From Atribacter laminatus (GTDB lineage: Bacteria; Atribacterota; Atribacteria; Atribacterales; Atribacteraceae), in the NCBI RefSeq assembly GCF_015775515.1, contig NZ_CP065383.1, positions 2,108,001 through 2,172,000 on the forward strand: 64,000 nt of DNA, written 5' to 3'. This document shows positions 8,915 to 18,255 of this stretch, one piece after another. Position 1 is the first letter of the stretch. Each line of letters starts with the position of its first letter. A program made the translations under genes and the position numbers. The notes under the pieces are model-generated. The model worked only from the letters and a program-made list of their open reading frames with translations, did no database searches and was not told where the DNA came from.

Positions 8915-9221
8915 AAAAAGAAATTTGCCACTCATTCCTTAATATTATAAGATTAGGATAACCATATCCTTCTCAGCACCAGATGAGGCAGAGATCGCCA
9001 TGTCGTTCAGTGTGCTCATTGTGAGGACGGATTGGATTTTACGCCCTCACAATGCGAAAGTATGGGATGACGCATCGCAATAATTCCTTCTCCCTTAATG
9101 GGAGAAGGTCAGGACGAAGATTAAGTTATTTCTTATTAAGGTCTCTACCGAATAGATTAAAAATTGCTCTCAAAAGTATTTTAAATATTTTTTATGTTAA
9201 AAAGGAATAAGGAGGTCAGGA
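8915..9221. repeat. Spacer with hairpin and dispersed repeat
   Basis: No gene is seen. A 10-bp inverted repeat CATTGTGAGG (9017-9026) and CCTCACAATG (9045-9054) is followed by CCTTCTCCCTTAATGGGAGAAGG (9086-9108, 23 bases, listed here in two parts: CCTTCTCCCTT and AATGGGAGAAGG). The latter matches the repeat at 1501. The last 40 bases hold the ribosome site (ATAAGGAGG) of the next gene. Confidence 0.65.
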
Positions 9222-10388
9222 ATGATCAATCAAATTCCACAACATGAATTTGCTCAGCGAGTGAAATCACTTCAAGAAAAAATGAAAGAAGAAAAATTGG
9301 ATATTGTCATCACCTTTGGTGATGAAGCCGAACCCCAGTATGTCCGATATTTTTCTGATTACTGGCCATCTTTTGAATCTGCAGGAGTTTTTATTTCCAA
9401 AGTTGGGGATCCTTCACTTTTGATTGGGCCGGAGAGTTATACCTTTAGCAAAGCCTGGTCAAAAATACCTCGAATCCTAAAACTAAAGGAATATCGGGAA
9501 TCATCAGAACCTGAATACCCTGGTGTTCCATTGACAACTTTTGCCGATCTTTTTAATGAGGTCATTGATAATTCTTCTTTTCGGAGAATTGGGATTGTTG
9601 GTTATCCCTTGATGCCAACCCCGGTGTACGAAGCCATTACTAAGACAGCCCAAGATTTTCGTTGTGAAGTCGTTCGAGCAGAAAAATTAATCATCGGAAT
9701 GAAACAAATTAAAAGCGAAACTGAAATTGAAATCATGCGTAATGCTTATAACATCAGCCAAAAATCTTTCGCCAATGTTTTGAAGAAAATTCAACCGGGG
9801 ATGAGTGAAATTGAAGTAGTTGCTGAATCAGAATATTTCATTCGTAAATTTGGAGCAGAAAATGAAGCTTATCCGATGTGGTGCATTTCCGGAGAAAATT
9901 CTACTCATGCAATTGCCCGGCCCACTCACAAAAAGATCCAAAAAGGTGAAATGATACAGATTCAAGTTGGAGCCCGTTTAGGTGGATACGCCTCAAGTAT
10001 CGGACGGCCGGTTGTATTTGGTCCAGCTCCACAGGATGTCTTAGATTTGATGAAAATTGGTTTGGAAGCTCGTAATCTGATTGTCAGCAATTTAAAAGCC
10101 GGAATCGAAGCCCGTAAAATTGACACTCTCTATCGAGATTTTCTCAAAAAGAACGATGCATTAGAATGCATGATATATGGGCCTTGTCATGGCGTCGGGC
10201 TTATGGAGGGGGAACATCCCTGGATCGAAGCCAATTCTGATTATAATCTACAAGAAAATATGACCTTTTGTGTCGATATTTTCCTAAAACGAGAACATTT
10301 TGGTCTGCGTTGGGAAGATGTGGTTCGGATCACAAAAGATGGAGTCGAGGAATTTTGCACCGACTTTAAGGATCTTATTATTTTATAA
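9222..10388 (+). CDS. Creatinase-like M24 family protein lacking most metal ligands
   Basis: A 388-residue pita-bread-fold protein with a creatinase/prolidase N-terminal domain (about 10-150) and an M24 domain (about 160-388). In metal-dependent M24 peptidases five ligands are D, D, H, E, E. Here the aligned positions read Q248 (in QIQVGARLGGYAS), S259, H323 (PCHGVGLMEGEHPW), D352 (CVDIFLKRE) and E365 (RWEDVVRIT). Two Asp are replaced, so a dinuclear metalloaminopeptidase is unlikely. The family also contains the metal-free amidinohydrolase creatinase, a better analogue. The substrate is unknown. The ATG has an AAGGAGG site. Confidence 0.85.
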   Translation: MINQIPQHEFAQRVKSLQEKMKEEKLDIVITFGDEAEPQYVRYFSDYWPSFESAGVFISKVGDPSLLIGPESYTFSKAWSKIPRILKLKEYRESSEPEYPGVPLTTFADLFNEVIDNSSFRRIGIVGYPLMPTPVYEAITKTAQDFRCEVVRAEKLIIGMKQIKSETEIEIMRNAYNISQKSFANVLKKIQPGMSEIEVVAESEYFIRKFGAENEAYPMWCISGENSTHAIARPTHKKIQKGEMIQIQVGARLGGYASSIGRPVVFGPAPQDVLDLMKIGLEARNLIVSNLKAGIEARKIDTLYRDFLKKNDALECMIYGPCHGVGLMEGEHPWIEANSDYNLQENMTFCVDIFLKREHFGLRWEDVVRITKDGVEEFCTDFKDLIIL

Positions 10389-10432
10389 ACATCTATTCTT
10401 GAAATGGGTAGGTAATAATTTTAATTCGCAAA

Positions 10433-11230
10433 TTGGTTACCGAAATCAGGGAGGGGATTTTTTTGTTGGTGACACTGTTTCCCTTTTTTTTGATGATATC
10501 GACGTCTTTTAAAATAAAGGGAGAATTTTTCACTCGGCCTCCCATATTCATTCCAAATCGATTCAACTTTGATGCCTATCGAGCCGCACTCCGATCGGGA
10601 GGTCAGAAAGCCTTAATTGACAGTTTTATTATTGCGTTTGTTTCGATGTGTATTGCGTTGATACTGGGTACGATGGGTGCCTATGGATTAAGAGAGTTGT
10701 TAAAAAAGGGGAAGAACTACGGATTTTGGATGCTGATCATTGAAATGATGCCCCCCATAGCGGTGGTTTTGCCATTGTTTATTCTTTTCAAATACATCCA
10801 TTTGCTTGATACCTATCCGGCACTCATTTTAGGGAATACGGTTTTTGTTCTACCATTTGCTATCTGGCTTTTGTTAGGATTTTTAGAGGACATACCAATA
10901 CCCATCGAAGAAGCGGCACTTATCGACGGATGTTCCAAGTTCCAGGTGTTTTCCCATATAATACTTCCTTTGTTGCGATCGGGATTAATCCCAGTAGCAT
11001 TTTTTTCCTTCATTCTTCCCCGGAATGAATTCCTTATGGCTTTGGTTTTTTCCCGAACCAAGGTAACACCTCTTACCGTGGTGATTCCTAGTCTGGTGAT
11101 GTCCGATACGGTTGCCTGGGAGCAAGTAGCCGGTTTGAGTGTCATGGCAATTATTCCACCGGTCATTGTGGCGATGGTTTTCCAGCGCTATATTATTCGC
11201 GGTTTGACCTTTGGAGCAGCGAAGGGATAG
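10433..11230 (+). CDS. Orphan MalG-type sugar ABC permease, possibly degenerate
   Basis: A 265-residue permease of the MalG/UgpE group. It keeps helix 1 (LLVTLFPFFLMISTSFK), the EAA loop (PIEEAALIDGCSKFQVFSH) and the C-terminal IIRGLTFGAAKG. However, it has no adjacent binding protein, partner permease or ATPase. Initiation is poor: the only candidates are TTG at 10433 or rarer codons just upstream, and no clear ribosome site is placed for them. The usual W before NEF in helix 5 is replaced (LPRNEFLMAL). It sits 44 bp after the M24 gene and may be the residue of a larger operon. Confidence 0.7.
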   Translation: MVTEIREGIFLLVTLFPFFLMISTSFKIKGEFFTRPPIFIPNRFNFDAYRAALRSGGQKALIDSFIIAFVSMCIALILGTMGAYGLRELLKKGKNYGFWMLIIEMMPPIAVVLPLFILFKYIHLLDTYPALILGNTVFVLPFAIWLLLGFLEDIPIPIEEAALIDGCSKFQVFSHIILPLLRSGLIPVAFFSFILPRNEFLMALVFSRTKVTPLTVVIPSLVMSDTVAWEQVAGLSVMAIIPPVIVAMVFQRYIIRGLTFGAAKG

Positions 11231-11259
11231 CGGTTTATAATGGTGATACAAATGACTTA

Positions 11260-13476
11260 TTACTTTATTACCACAACTGTCACTGGGCCTTGCCGTCGAA
11301 TAATATTAATTCCCACATCTTTATCTTGCTTGGTGAGAGATAAATCTAAAATAGCATCTTTCACGCGAAGGCCAGTAATTTGTATTTCCCGAAGAAAATC
11401 AGGCAATAAAGGTTTTGTAAAAGAGATTTTTTTCTCAGCACCAAATATTTCAAGACCTAAGCAAGCTTGAAGGAGACTGAAAACAACTGCTGCTGACCAT
11501 GATTGTGGGGAACAGGCAACAGGATAATGAGTTGGACTTTCACCGGGACGACGGTCAAAACCACAAAAGAGTTCGGGGAGTCGATGTAAATCAAAAAAGA
11601 GGCTAGAATCAAAAAGGCCAGTAAATATTTTTAATGCCTTTTCCTTGAAGCCATAACGAGCAAAACCCAGGGCAATAAGGGCATTATCGTGAGGCCAAAC
11701 TGATCCATTATGATAAGACATGGGATTATAGCGGGCTTCGGTTGTTGCAACGGTACGGATTCCCCATCCAGAGAAAAACATTTTATGAGTTAGTGTTTTT
11801 CCTAAAAGGGCAGCCCGGTCTTCATAAGCCAATCCAGTAAAAAGACAGTGACCAGCATTTGATGCTCGTGTTTTGCAGAGTTTTTGATTGCCATCTAATG
11901 CAAGAGCATAGGTTGAAAGGTCCTCGCACCAAAAAATTTCATTAAATTTTTTCTTGAGGTTTTTAGCTTGTTGAGCAAACCCTTGAGAACGCTGGTCGTA
12001 TCCTAAGACTTCAGCTAAAAATGAAGCTGTAATCTTTGCAGCATAGACATAACCTTGAACTTCACATAAAGCAATGGGTGGAGGAGCGTCGGAACCATCT
12101 GAATGAAAAACGGAATCATGAGAGTCTTTCCAACCCTGATGAACAAGGCCATGAGGAGTGTGGCGGATATAATCGTAAAATCCATCCTGATTGTTATCAC
12201 CGTAATTGTCGATCCAATTCATGGCTCTTTCTATGTTATCCCAAATGGTACGAATGAAAGCTTTATCGCCTGTCCGTCGATAATATTCTCCTGCCAGCAT
12301 GACAAAAAGTGGAGTTGCGTCGATTGAACCATAATAAAGACCAAAAGGGATTTCGCCATTATTTGCCATTTCACCTGAACGAGTTTCATGAAGTATTTTT
12401 CCTGGTTGAGCATCATTCATATCGTTTTCTTCGGTTGCTTGAGTTGCAGCAAGGTATTGTAAAACCCCACGAGCAATTCCAGGGTTAAACCAGAGACACT
12501 CAAGCGCGGTAATGATCCCGTCACGACCAAAAACAGTACTAAACCAGGGAACACCCGCATAAGGATAAGGCCCATATTTGGTATCGGTTTGCATCATATG
12601 CAGATCAGCAAGGGATCGGTTTAACCAGTCGTTAAATTGTTCATTTGAAGTATAAATTTTTGGCTCGACCTTTTTGGCTCTTTTTAAAGTAATCGATGCT
12701 TTTTTAACCGTTTTTTTATAAGGAATAATCGAAAATGAGGCATAATCAGGTTCTTCGATGCTTTGGCTATCGTGGGATATTTTGCTGGATAGACAAAATG
12801 TTGTAAATTGAAAATTCATTTCTTGACGTGGTTGAAGATGAATGTGAAAGGAAGCTTCAGTTTCAGTAAGTTTATAAGGGTGTGGATTAAAAAAAATCAA
12901 GGTTTGACGAATCAACCCATCAAGTCCGAGGTACCGAAAACATACTGAATTTTCTCGAAATAAGGCTTTAAATCGATGACCATGTTGAAGTCGTTTGGTC
13001 CCTCTTACTTCGAAAATATCTGCAAAATCAACATCATATTTGAGAGAAAAAGAAAAATCAATAGTTGATTGACCAAAGTTGTGGATACTAAGCTGTTCAT
13101 AACAGGTCGACTTCCAAAGAATTTTTGATCTAAAAAAGTGAACTGTTCCATGAGGAATCACTATTTCTCCCATTCGAGATATATCAGGATTCATGAGATC
13201 TATGGCTAAAACTGCATTATCATCTTTCACGGTTGAACTTAAAAGAAGTGGCCGACTTTCCTCAAGCATTAAAATCAGTTGCGAAAGATATCGCGTGTCA
13301 TGGTAGTAAATACCAAGTTCATTGGTACCTAATTCATCAATATCTCCAAAACGGTCAAAAACGGCAAATGTTTCTCCATTTTTTAACACTCGAATTCGAT
13401 CATCAATTCTTGATGAGGTGGAAAGAATGTAATAATTGTCCGATATACGGAGTATTTCATCGATCAAAAGGTCCAC
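11260..13476 (-). CDS. Glycogen-debranching-type amylo-alpha-1,6-glucosidase
   Basis: About 738 residues from the GTG at 13476. The N-terminal half is the GDE N domain (FDRFGDIDELGTNELGIYYH, DTRYLSQLILML, PLLLSS). The C-terminal half is an (alpha/alpha)6 barrel with WFSTVFGRDGIITALECLWF and YNPMSYHNGSVWPHDNALIA. Relatives trim alpha-1,6-linked glucose from branched glucans or act on glucosyl-glycerate-type solutes, so the exact substrate is open. The frame stays open about 50 codons further upstream, but that part lies inside the glycosyltransferase gene. GTG at 13476 with CGGAGA before it fits family length better. The overlap with the upstream gene is about 20 bases. Confidence 0.85.
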   Translation of the reverse strand: MDLLIDEILRISDNYYILSTSSRIDDRIRVLKNGETFAVFDRFGDIDELGTNELGIYYHDTRYLSQLILMLEESRPLLLSSTVKDDNAVLAIDLMNPDISRMGEIVIPHGTVHFFRSKILWKSTCYEQLSIHNFGQSTIDFSFSLKYDVDFADIFEVRGTKRLQHGHRFKALFRENSVCFRYLGLDGLIRQTLIFFNPHPYKLTETEASFHIHLQPRQEMNFQFTTFCLSSKISHDSQSIEEPDYASFSIIPYKKTVKKASITLKRAKKVEPKIYTSNEQFNDWLNRSLADLHMMQTDTKYGPYPYAGVPWFSTVFGRDGIITALECLWFNPGIARGVLQYLAATQATEENDMNDAQPGKILHETRSGEMANNGEIPFGLYYGSIDATPLFVMLAGEYYRRTGDKAFIRTIWDNIERAMNWIDNYGDNNQDGFYDYIRHTPHGLVHQGWKDSHDSVFHSDGSDAPPPIALCEVQGYVYAAKITASFLAEVLGYDQRSQGFAQQAKNLKKKFNEIFWCEDLSTYALALDGNQKLCKTRASNAGHCLFTGLAYEDRAALLGKTLTHKMFFSGWGIRTVATTEARYNPMSYHNGSVWPHDNALIALGFARYGFKEKALKIFTGLFDSSLFFDLHRLPELFCGFDRRPGESPTHYPVACSPQSWSAAVVFSLLQACLGLEIFGAEKKISFTKPLLPDFLREIQITGLRVKDAILDLSLTKQDKDVGINIIRRQGPVTVVVIK

Positions 13477-14518
13477 TCTCCGAATTAATACCTTTTTTTG
13501 AGAGCAAGTTATTGTATACTTGCAAATAATGGTTTGCCATTTTTTGGGCAGTAAATCGCATTTCAAATACCTCCCGACATCTTTTGCGACTGAGATCGGA
13601 GATTCTTTTGGCTGCTTCAATAGCATCTTTTAAGTCTTTTACGATAAAACCAGTATGTCCTTCTTCTATTACCTCGGGTACAGATCCATGATTATATGCG
13701 ATAATTGGTGTGCCACAAGCCATAGCTTCGATCATGACCAATCCGAAAGGTTCAGGCCAATCGATAGGAAATAACAGAGCATAAGCATTTCCCAGGAACT
13801 CGTTTTTCTCTCCATCTCCAATTTCTCCTACAAACTCGATCAAAGGATCGCGCAGCAAAGGTTCAACAACACTTTCAAAATAATCTAAATCAACACGATC
13901 AACCTTTGCGGCAATTTTCAAAGGAATACCAATATGTTTGGCAATTTCTATCGCCCGATCAACGCGCTTTTCAGGAGAGATCCGTCCCAGAAAGGCAAAG
14001 TATTTTCCCTTTTCAGATCGAAACCGATAAAGATTATCAGGGAGGCCATGATATATAGTAGCTTGCCAATTGACCCAGGGAATTGGTTCTCGCTGTGCGT
14101 TAGAAATTGATACTAAGGGGAGATCTTTAAACTCTCGATAAAGAGGGATCAGATCAGGGATATCGAGACGTCCATGTAAAGTAGTTAGGTGATCTATTGG
14201 GTGATGTCGGGAAAGTGAAAAATGAAGATAGTCAACATGAAAATGGATCATATCAAAATCATTAGCGTGTTGAAAAACTTGCTCCAGCATAAGGATATGG
14301 TGAGCCAGTTGGTCTTTACAATGTTTGTCCAAGCGGAGTGAACGTCGGCATACTGCAAAGAGTTTTGCCTTGGTGATCGAATCGCCACTGGCAAAAAGAG
14401 TAACTTCATGGCCTTGATTGACTAACTCTTCAGTGAGATATGACACAACTCGTTCCGTTCCACCGTAGTACTTAGGCGGGACACTTTCATAAAGGGGAGC
14501 AATTTGCGCAATACGCAT
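13457..14518 (-). CDS. Glycosyltransferase family 4 protein
   Basis: A GT-B fold glycosyltransferase of about 353 residues. The N-terminal domain begins MRIAQIAPLYESVPPKYYGG, where the GG loop binds the nucleotide sugar. The C-terminal domain carries FAFLGRISPEKRVDRAIEIA and the family 4 signature EPFGLVMIEAMACGTPIIAY with the conserved E-x7-E pair. An ATG 6 bases upstream (14524) is possible, but AGGAG is 9 bases before the 14518 ATG and only 3 before the other. It is translationally coupled to the debranching-like gene. A shared role in making and trimming a storage or compatible-solute glucoside is inference. Confidence 0.88.
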   Translation of the reverse strand: MRIAQIAPLYESVPPKYYGGTERVVSYLTEELVNQGHEVTLFASGDSITKAKLFAVCRRSLRLDKHCKDQLAHHILMLEQVFQHANDFDMIHFHVDYLHFSLSRHHPIDHLTTLHGRLDIPDLIPLYREFKDLPLVSISNAQREPIPWVNWQATIYHGLPDNLYRFRSEKGKYFAFLGRISPEKRVDRAIEIAKHIGIPLKIAAKVDRVDLDYFESVVEPLLRDPLIEFVGEIGDGEKNEFLGNAYALLFPIDWPEPFGLVMIEAMACGTPIIAYNHGSVPEVIEEGHTGFIVKDLKDAIEAAKRISDLSRKRCREVFEMRFTAQKMANHYLQVYNNLLSKKGINSESGPFDR

Positions 14519-14560
14519 AAACATTTACTCCTGGTTTTTTTAGAAATTTCATGAATTTAT

Positions 14561-14590
14561 ATTTTATTTTGAACAAAATGAAATTGTCAA
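14561..14590 (-). promoter_or_regulatory. Sigma70-type promoter for GT4/debranching operon
   Basis: Read on the minus strand, TTGACA (14585-14590) is followed after 18 bases by TAAAAT (14561-14566), about 45 bases before the glycosyltransferase start. The rest of the spacer between 14591 and 14774 shows nothing I can assign. Confidence 0.5.
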
Positions 14591-14774
14591 GTATTGAAAA
14601 AAACAAACGAGAGAAGCGAATGCCCTATAAGAAAACGTTGAATAAATACATTTCAACAGAGAAGGGGAAATAAGGGAAAAGAATTTATCCACCAGAGTAA
14701 AAACCAAAGGAGTGAGAGGGAAATAGGGAGAGGAATAAGTTTTTTGAATAAAATCTGGTAAAGGCATTTAAAAA

Positions 14775-17700
14775 TTAAATGATATTTTCTAAAATATTAC
14801 GAACCTTAGTGCTGAGGTCTTTTATTGAAAAGGGTTTTTGAATGAAATGAACATCTTCATCAAGAACGCCCTGGTGTGCAATGACATTGGACGTATAACC
14901 TGACATATAAAGAACTTTTAAATTTGGAAATACTGTTTGGAGTTTTTCAGTGAGCTCAGGACCACTCATGTCAGGCATAACTACATCGGTAATAAGAAGA
15001 TGTATCGGACTAATACCCTCATGTGCTATGTTAATGGCTTCTTGGGGAGTTTGAGCGGTTCGGACCTGGTATCCTAATTGTTTTAACATTTTTTCGGTCA
15101 TTTTAAGGATGGCTTGGTCATCTTCAACTAAAAATATTGTTTCTATCCCTTTTTTTAACCCCAAATCTGATATTCCTTCTTGGATTGGCTCCGATTTCTT
15201 TTTAAATCGAGGTAAATAAATTTTGATGGTAGATCCTTTTCCGAGTTCGCTATAAACATTAATAAAACCATTGTTTTGTTTAACAATACCATATACAGTA
15301 GGCATTCCTAAGCCAGTGCCTTTCCCAAATCCCTTGGTGGTGAAAAAAGGCTCAAAGATATTAGCTAAAGTTTCTTGATCCATTCCACATCCAGTATCGC
15401 TTACCGACATAAGAACATATTCACCGGGTATATATCCAAAATGCTGTGCGCAGTAGTTATCATTAAAAAAAGCATTGCCAGTTTCGATGGTTATTTTTCC
15501 ATGTCCCGTAATAGCATCACGAGCATTGATACATAGATTGGTTAATATTTGGTCAATTTGTGAAGGATCAATGTTAACCGACCATAAATCCTTAGACGGG
15601 TACCAGTCAAGCTCTATGTCTTCACTGATCAATCTCCTCAGCATATTTAAGGTTCCCTCAACGATTTGGTTCAGATCGAGAATCTTCGGGGAAATAGTTT
15701 GTTTGCTGGCGAAGGCTAATAGCTGCCGAGTTAAATTAGCGGACCGTTCAGCAGCATGGTAAATTTCAATGAGGTATTCATGGAGGGGATGAAAAGGATC
15801 TACTTGATTAAGGGCTAATTCAGCGTGGCCGAGAATAGCTTGCAACATATTGTTAAAATCATGAGCTACACCTCCTGCCAACCTTCCAACTGATTCCATT
15901 TTTTGAGCTTGAAGGAGTTGAGCTTGAAGCCTTGCATGCTCTTCTTCCATTTTTTTCTTTTCAGTAATATCACGGGTAAACTCAGCAAGTGCGACAACTT
16001 GACCGTTTTTATCAAAAATTGGATAACCACGCATGTGCCAGTAACGACCATCAGAGGTTTGATTAATGGCTTCACGGGGTGCTTTATCATGAAGCGCCTT
16101 TAGAACCGGGCATTCATCACATGGTTCATGATGTTGATGCCACAACTCATAACAGTGTAGCCCGACGACTTCCTTCGGAGTTTTTCCAAAAGATTCGGTG
16201 GCGAGGCGATTGCTCCAAATGATCCGTAAGCTGGTATCATAGTAAGTAATTAACTCGTCTGTAGAATTTAAAATAAGTTCTTTTTGTCTTTCACTTTCAT
16301 GTAATTCATTAGTTCGAATGTTAACTTGCTTGCGAAGCATCCACGACCAGAGGAAAAAAATAAAGAGCAGAGCCAGCAGGGGAATAATTACTCCGGCGAT
16401 GTATCTCAGGATAGTAATCAATTTTAAAGCTTTTACGTCATAAATGCCCATCCATTTTTCATAAATTTGACGATATTCTCCGGTTTTAGAAATAACGTTT
16501 AACCCTTCGTTTAATTGACTTAAAAGTGCTTTCTGATTTTGATTTACTGCGAAACAATAATCGGAGGTTGTAAACGGTTCTCGACCGAGGGTTAAATTAT
16601 TCCAACCTTGCTTTTCGATCCAGTATAGAGCAGCTCTCAATGAAACCAGGGCACAATCGTAATTTCCCTCGGCTAATACCTGAAGGGCATCTTCTTGTGA
16701 ATCAACAAAAATAGCTTGGTCTGCAATACCATTTTTTTGAAGAAAATCGTGCATGATATCACCGCGCTGGACGATAATCTGTTTACCCTTTAAATCATCT
16801 AAAGATGCTGGGGGACTTCCTTTACCAACACGGATTATACTGACATAGCTGATAGTGGAATGAGGGGGAGTAAAGTCAAAAATTAAGCCTCGTTCGGGGG
16901 AATAGAGCATACCCTGAATCGCATCTATTTTTCCCTTAATTAAATCTTCGCTAATTTTCGCCCAGGGACCAAGGCGGATCTCGATATCGAGGTCCATTTC
17001 TTTTGCAATTGCTCGAGTTATATCAACGTTAAATCCATCGGGTAAGCCGTTTTCATTAATAAATTCAAATGGAGGAAAATTATAATCACCACCGATAATG
17101 ATACGACGATTGGTCGGGAGTTCCATAGCAGCAAACCATTTGGAATGGAGGTATTGATAGGTCCCATCAGCTATAACTAAAGCTAGTCCTTCATTTAACA
17201 AAGCAAGTGTTTCACGGTCTCCTTCTTGAACGGCAAAGCAAAAATCCTGACGAAAACCATCGATAGGTTTGTTGACAATCCGCAAATTCTTCAGTCCAGT
17301 TTCTTGTAGAAGACGAAGCGCCACCAATCGCTGAATAACTACTGCATCGTAATTGCCTTGGGAAAGCCCAAGCAAGGCTTCTTTGAAGGTGGAGGTGGTT
17401 TCGATTTCAGCTCCAATATTCTCACGCCGAATGAACTCTTCAGCATTATCACCTAGCATTACGGCTACCTTTCGTCCTTTTAAATCATCAAGATTTTGGA
17501 TATCTTCGGTATTAGCTTGAACAACAAGAGCGCCATGAAGAGACATATAGGGGGGAGAAAAGTCAAAAGACGATTCTCGCTCCGGTGTGCGACCTACCAA
17601 TGGTAAGGCTTGAACCTCTCCCTTTTCCAGCCAGCTTTTAACCTCCGCCCAAGGACCAACTCGAAAAGCTGCTTTTCGACCCATTGCGGCAAGAGCAGCG

Positions 17701-17960
17701 CGAATAAGTTCGACAGAGAAACCGTTGGCTTGACCGTCAACATCAACAAAGCAAAATGGGGGGTAATTGATCTCGCATCCAAGTAAGATTGGTTCCTGGG
17801 TATTGGCAAGATCTGGATATAAAAAAACTGACAAAACTAAAATTACCATCAAAAAGATAAATTTTTTAAGTTGATGGCACTTATGTAAATTTGGTTTTAG
17901 GTAATCGGTTAGAAAAACCACTTTTTCCATATACCACGCAAAGGTCAGAATTTTTTTCAT
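14775..17960 (-). CDS. Hybrid sensor histidine kinase with two periplasmic SBP domains, PAS and receiver
   Basis: A 1061-residue membrane sensor. A signal anchor lies at about residues 34-52 (FIFLMVILVLSVFLYPDLA). Two tandem amino-acid-binding-protein-like (SBP_bac_3) domains span about 57-270 and 288-505, and a transmembrane helix about 520-540 (IAGVIIPLLALLFIFFLW). A PAS domain at about 560-680 contains a Cys cluster (CYELWHQHHEPCDECPV). The kinase core has phosphoacceptor H700 in GGVAHDFNNML and a GHKL ATPase with GCGMDQETLANIFEPFF. The C-terminal receiver has phosphoacceptor D992 in LLITDVVMPDMSG. It probably senses small solutes outside the cell. An in-frame ATG at residue 11 is an alternative start. 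It is divergent from the DUF2254 gene. Confidence 0.92.
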   Translation of the reverse strand: MKKILTFAWYMEKVVFLTDYLKPNLHKCHQLKKFIFLMVILVLSVFLYPDLANTQEPILLGCEINYPPFCFVDVDGQANGFSVELIRAALAAMGRKAAFRVGPWAEVKSWLEKGEVQALPLVGRTPERESSFDFSPPYMSLHGALVVQANTEDIQNLDDLKGRKVAVMLGDNAEEFIRRENIGAEIETTSTFKEALLGLSQGNYDAVVIQRLVALRLLQETGLKNLRIVNKPIDGFRQDFCFAVQEGDRETLALLNEGLALVIADGTYQYLHSKWFAAMELPTNRRIIIGGDYNFPPFEFINENGLPDGFNVDITRAIAKEMDLDIEIRLGPWAKISEDLIKGKIDAIQGMLYSPERGLIFDFTPPHSTISYVSIIRVGKGSPPASLDDLKGKQIIVQRGDIMHDFLQKNGIADQAIFVDSQEDALQVLAEGNYDCALVSLRAALYWIEKQGWNNLTLGREPFTTSDYCFAVNQNQKALLSQLNEGLNVISKTGEYRQIYEKWMGIYDVKALKLITILRYIAGVIIPLLALLFIFFLWSWMLRKQVNIRTNELHESERQKELILNSTDELITYYDTSLRIIWSNRLATESFGKTPKEVVGLHCYELWHQHHEPCDECPVLKALHDKAPREAINQTSDGRYWHMRGYPIFDKNGQVVALAEFTRDITEKKKMEEEHARLQAQLLQAQKMESVGRLAGGVAHDFNNMLQAILGHAELALNQVDPFHPLHEYLIEIYHAAERSANLTRQLLAFASKQTISPKILDLNQIVEGTLNMLRRLISEDIELDWYPSKDLWSVNIDPSQIDQILTNLCINARDAITGHGKITIETGNAFFNDNYCAQHFGYIPGEYVLMSVSDTGCGMDQETLANIFEPFFTTKGFGKGTGLGMPTVYGIVKQNNGFINVYSELGKGSTIKIYLPRFKKKSEPIQEGISDLGLKKGIETIFLVEDDQAILKMTEKMLKQLGYQVRTAQTPQEAINIAHEGISPIHLLITDVVMPDMSGPELTEKLQTVFPNLKVLYMSGYTSNVIAHQGVLDEDVHFIQKPFSIKDLSTKVRNILENII

Positions 17961-18255
17961 TTCTTGGATGAGAAATATAGATCTAAAAACATACTTTATT
18001 CTACAATATTATCGTTAATATAGTTTTAATTACGAAAAAATATCAGTAGGAGACAAAACCTGGTATAAAAATTTGTAATGGTAGAAATCGGTTTTTAACT
18101 CCGCGAAGCAAGTCTGTCATCCGATTTTAGTTCAAAGAACTTTTTATTTTTAAGATATTTTTGTAACTTATCAGATAGTGGTAAAATTTTCAAAAAGAAT
18201 GAATTTAATGTTTGGTATGAAAAGTACTTTTTGAAAAATGAGGGATTTTTACTAT

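Noticed and set aside
13477-13626. N-terminal extension of the debranching-like enzyme
   Set aside because: This part overlaps the glycosyltransferase coding region in another frame, and its translation does not resemble the family N-terminus. GTG at 13476 gives the expected start.
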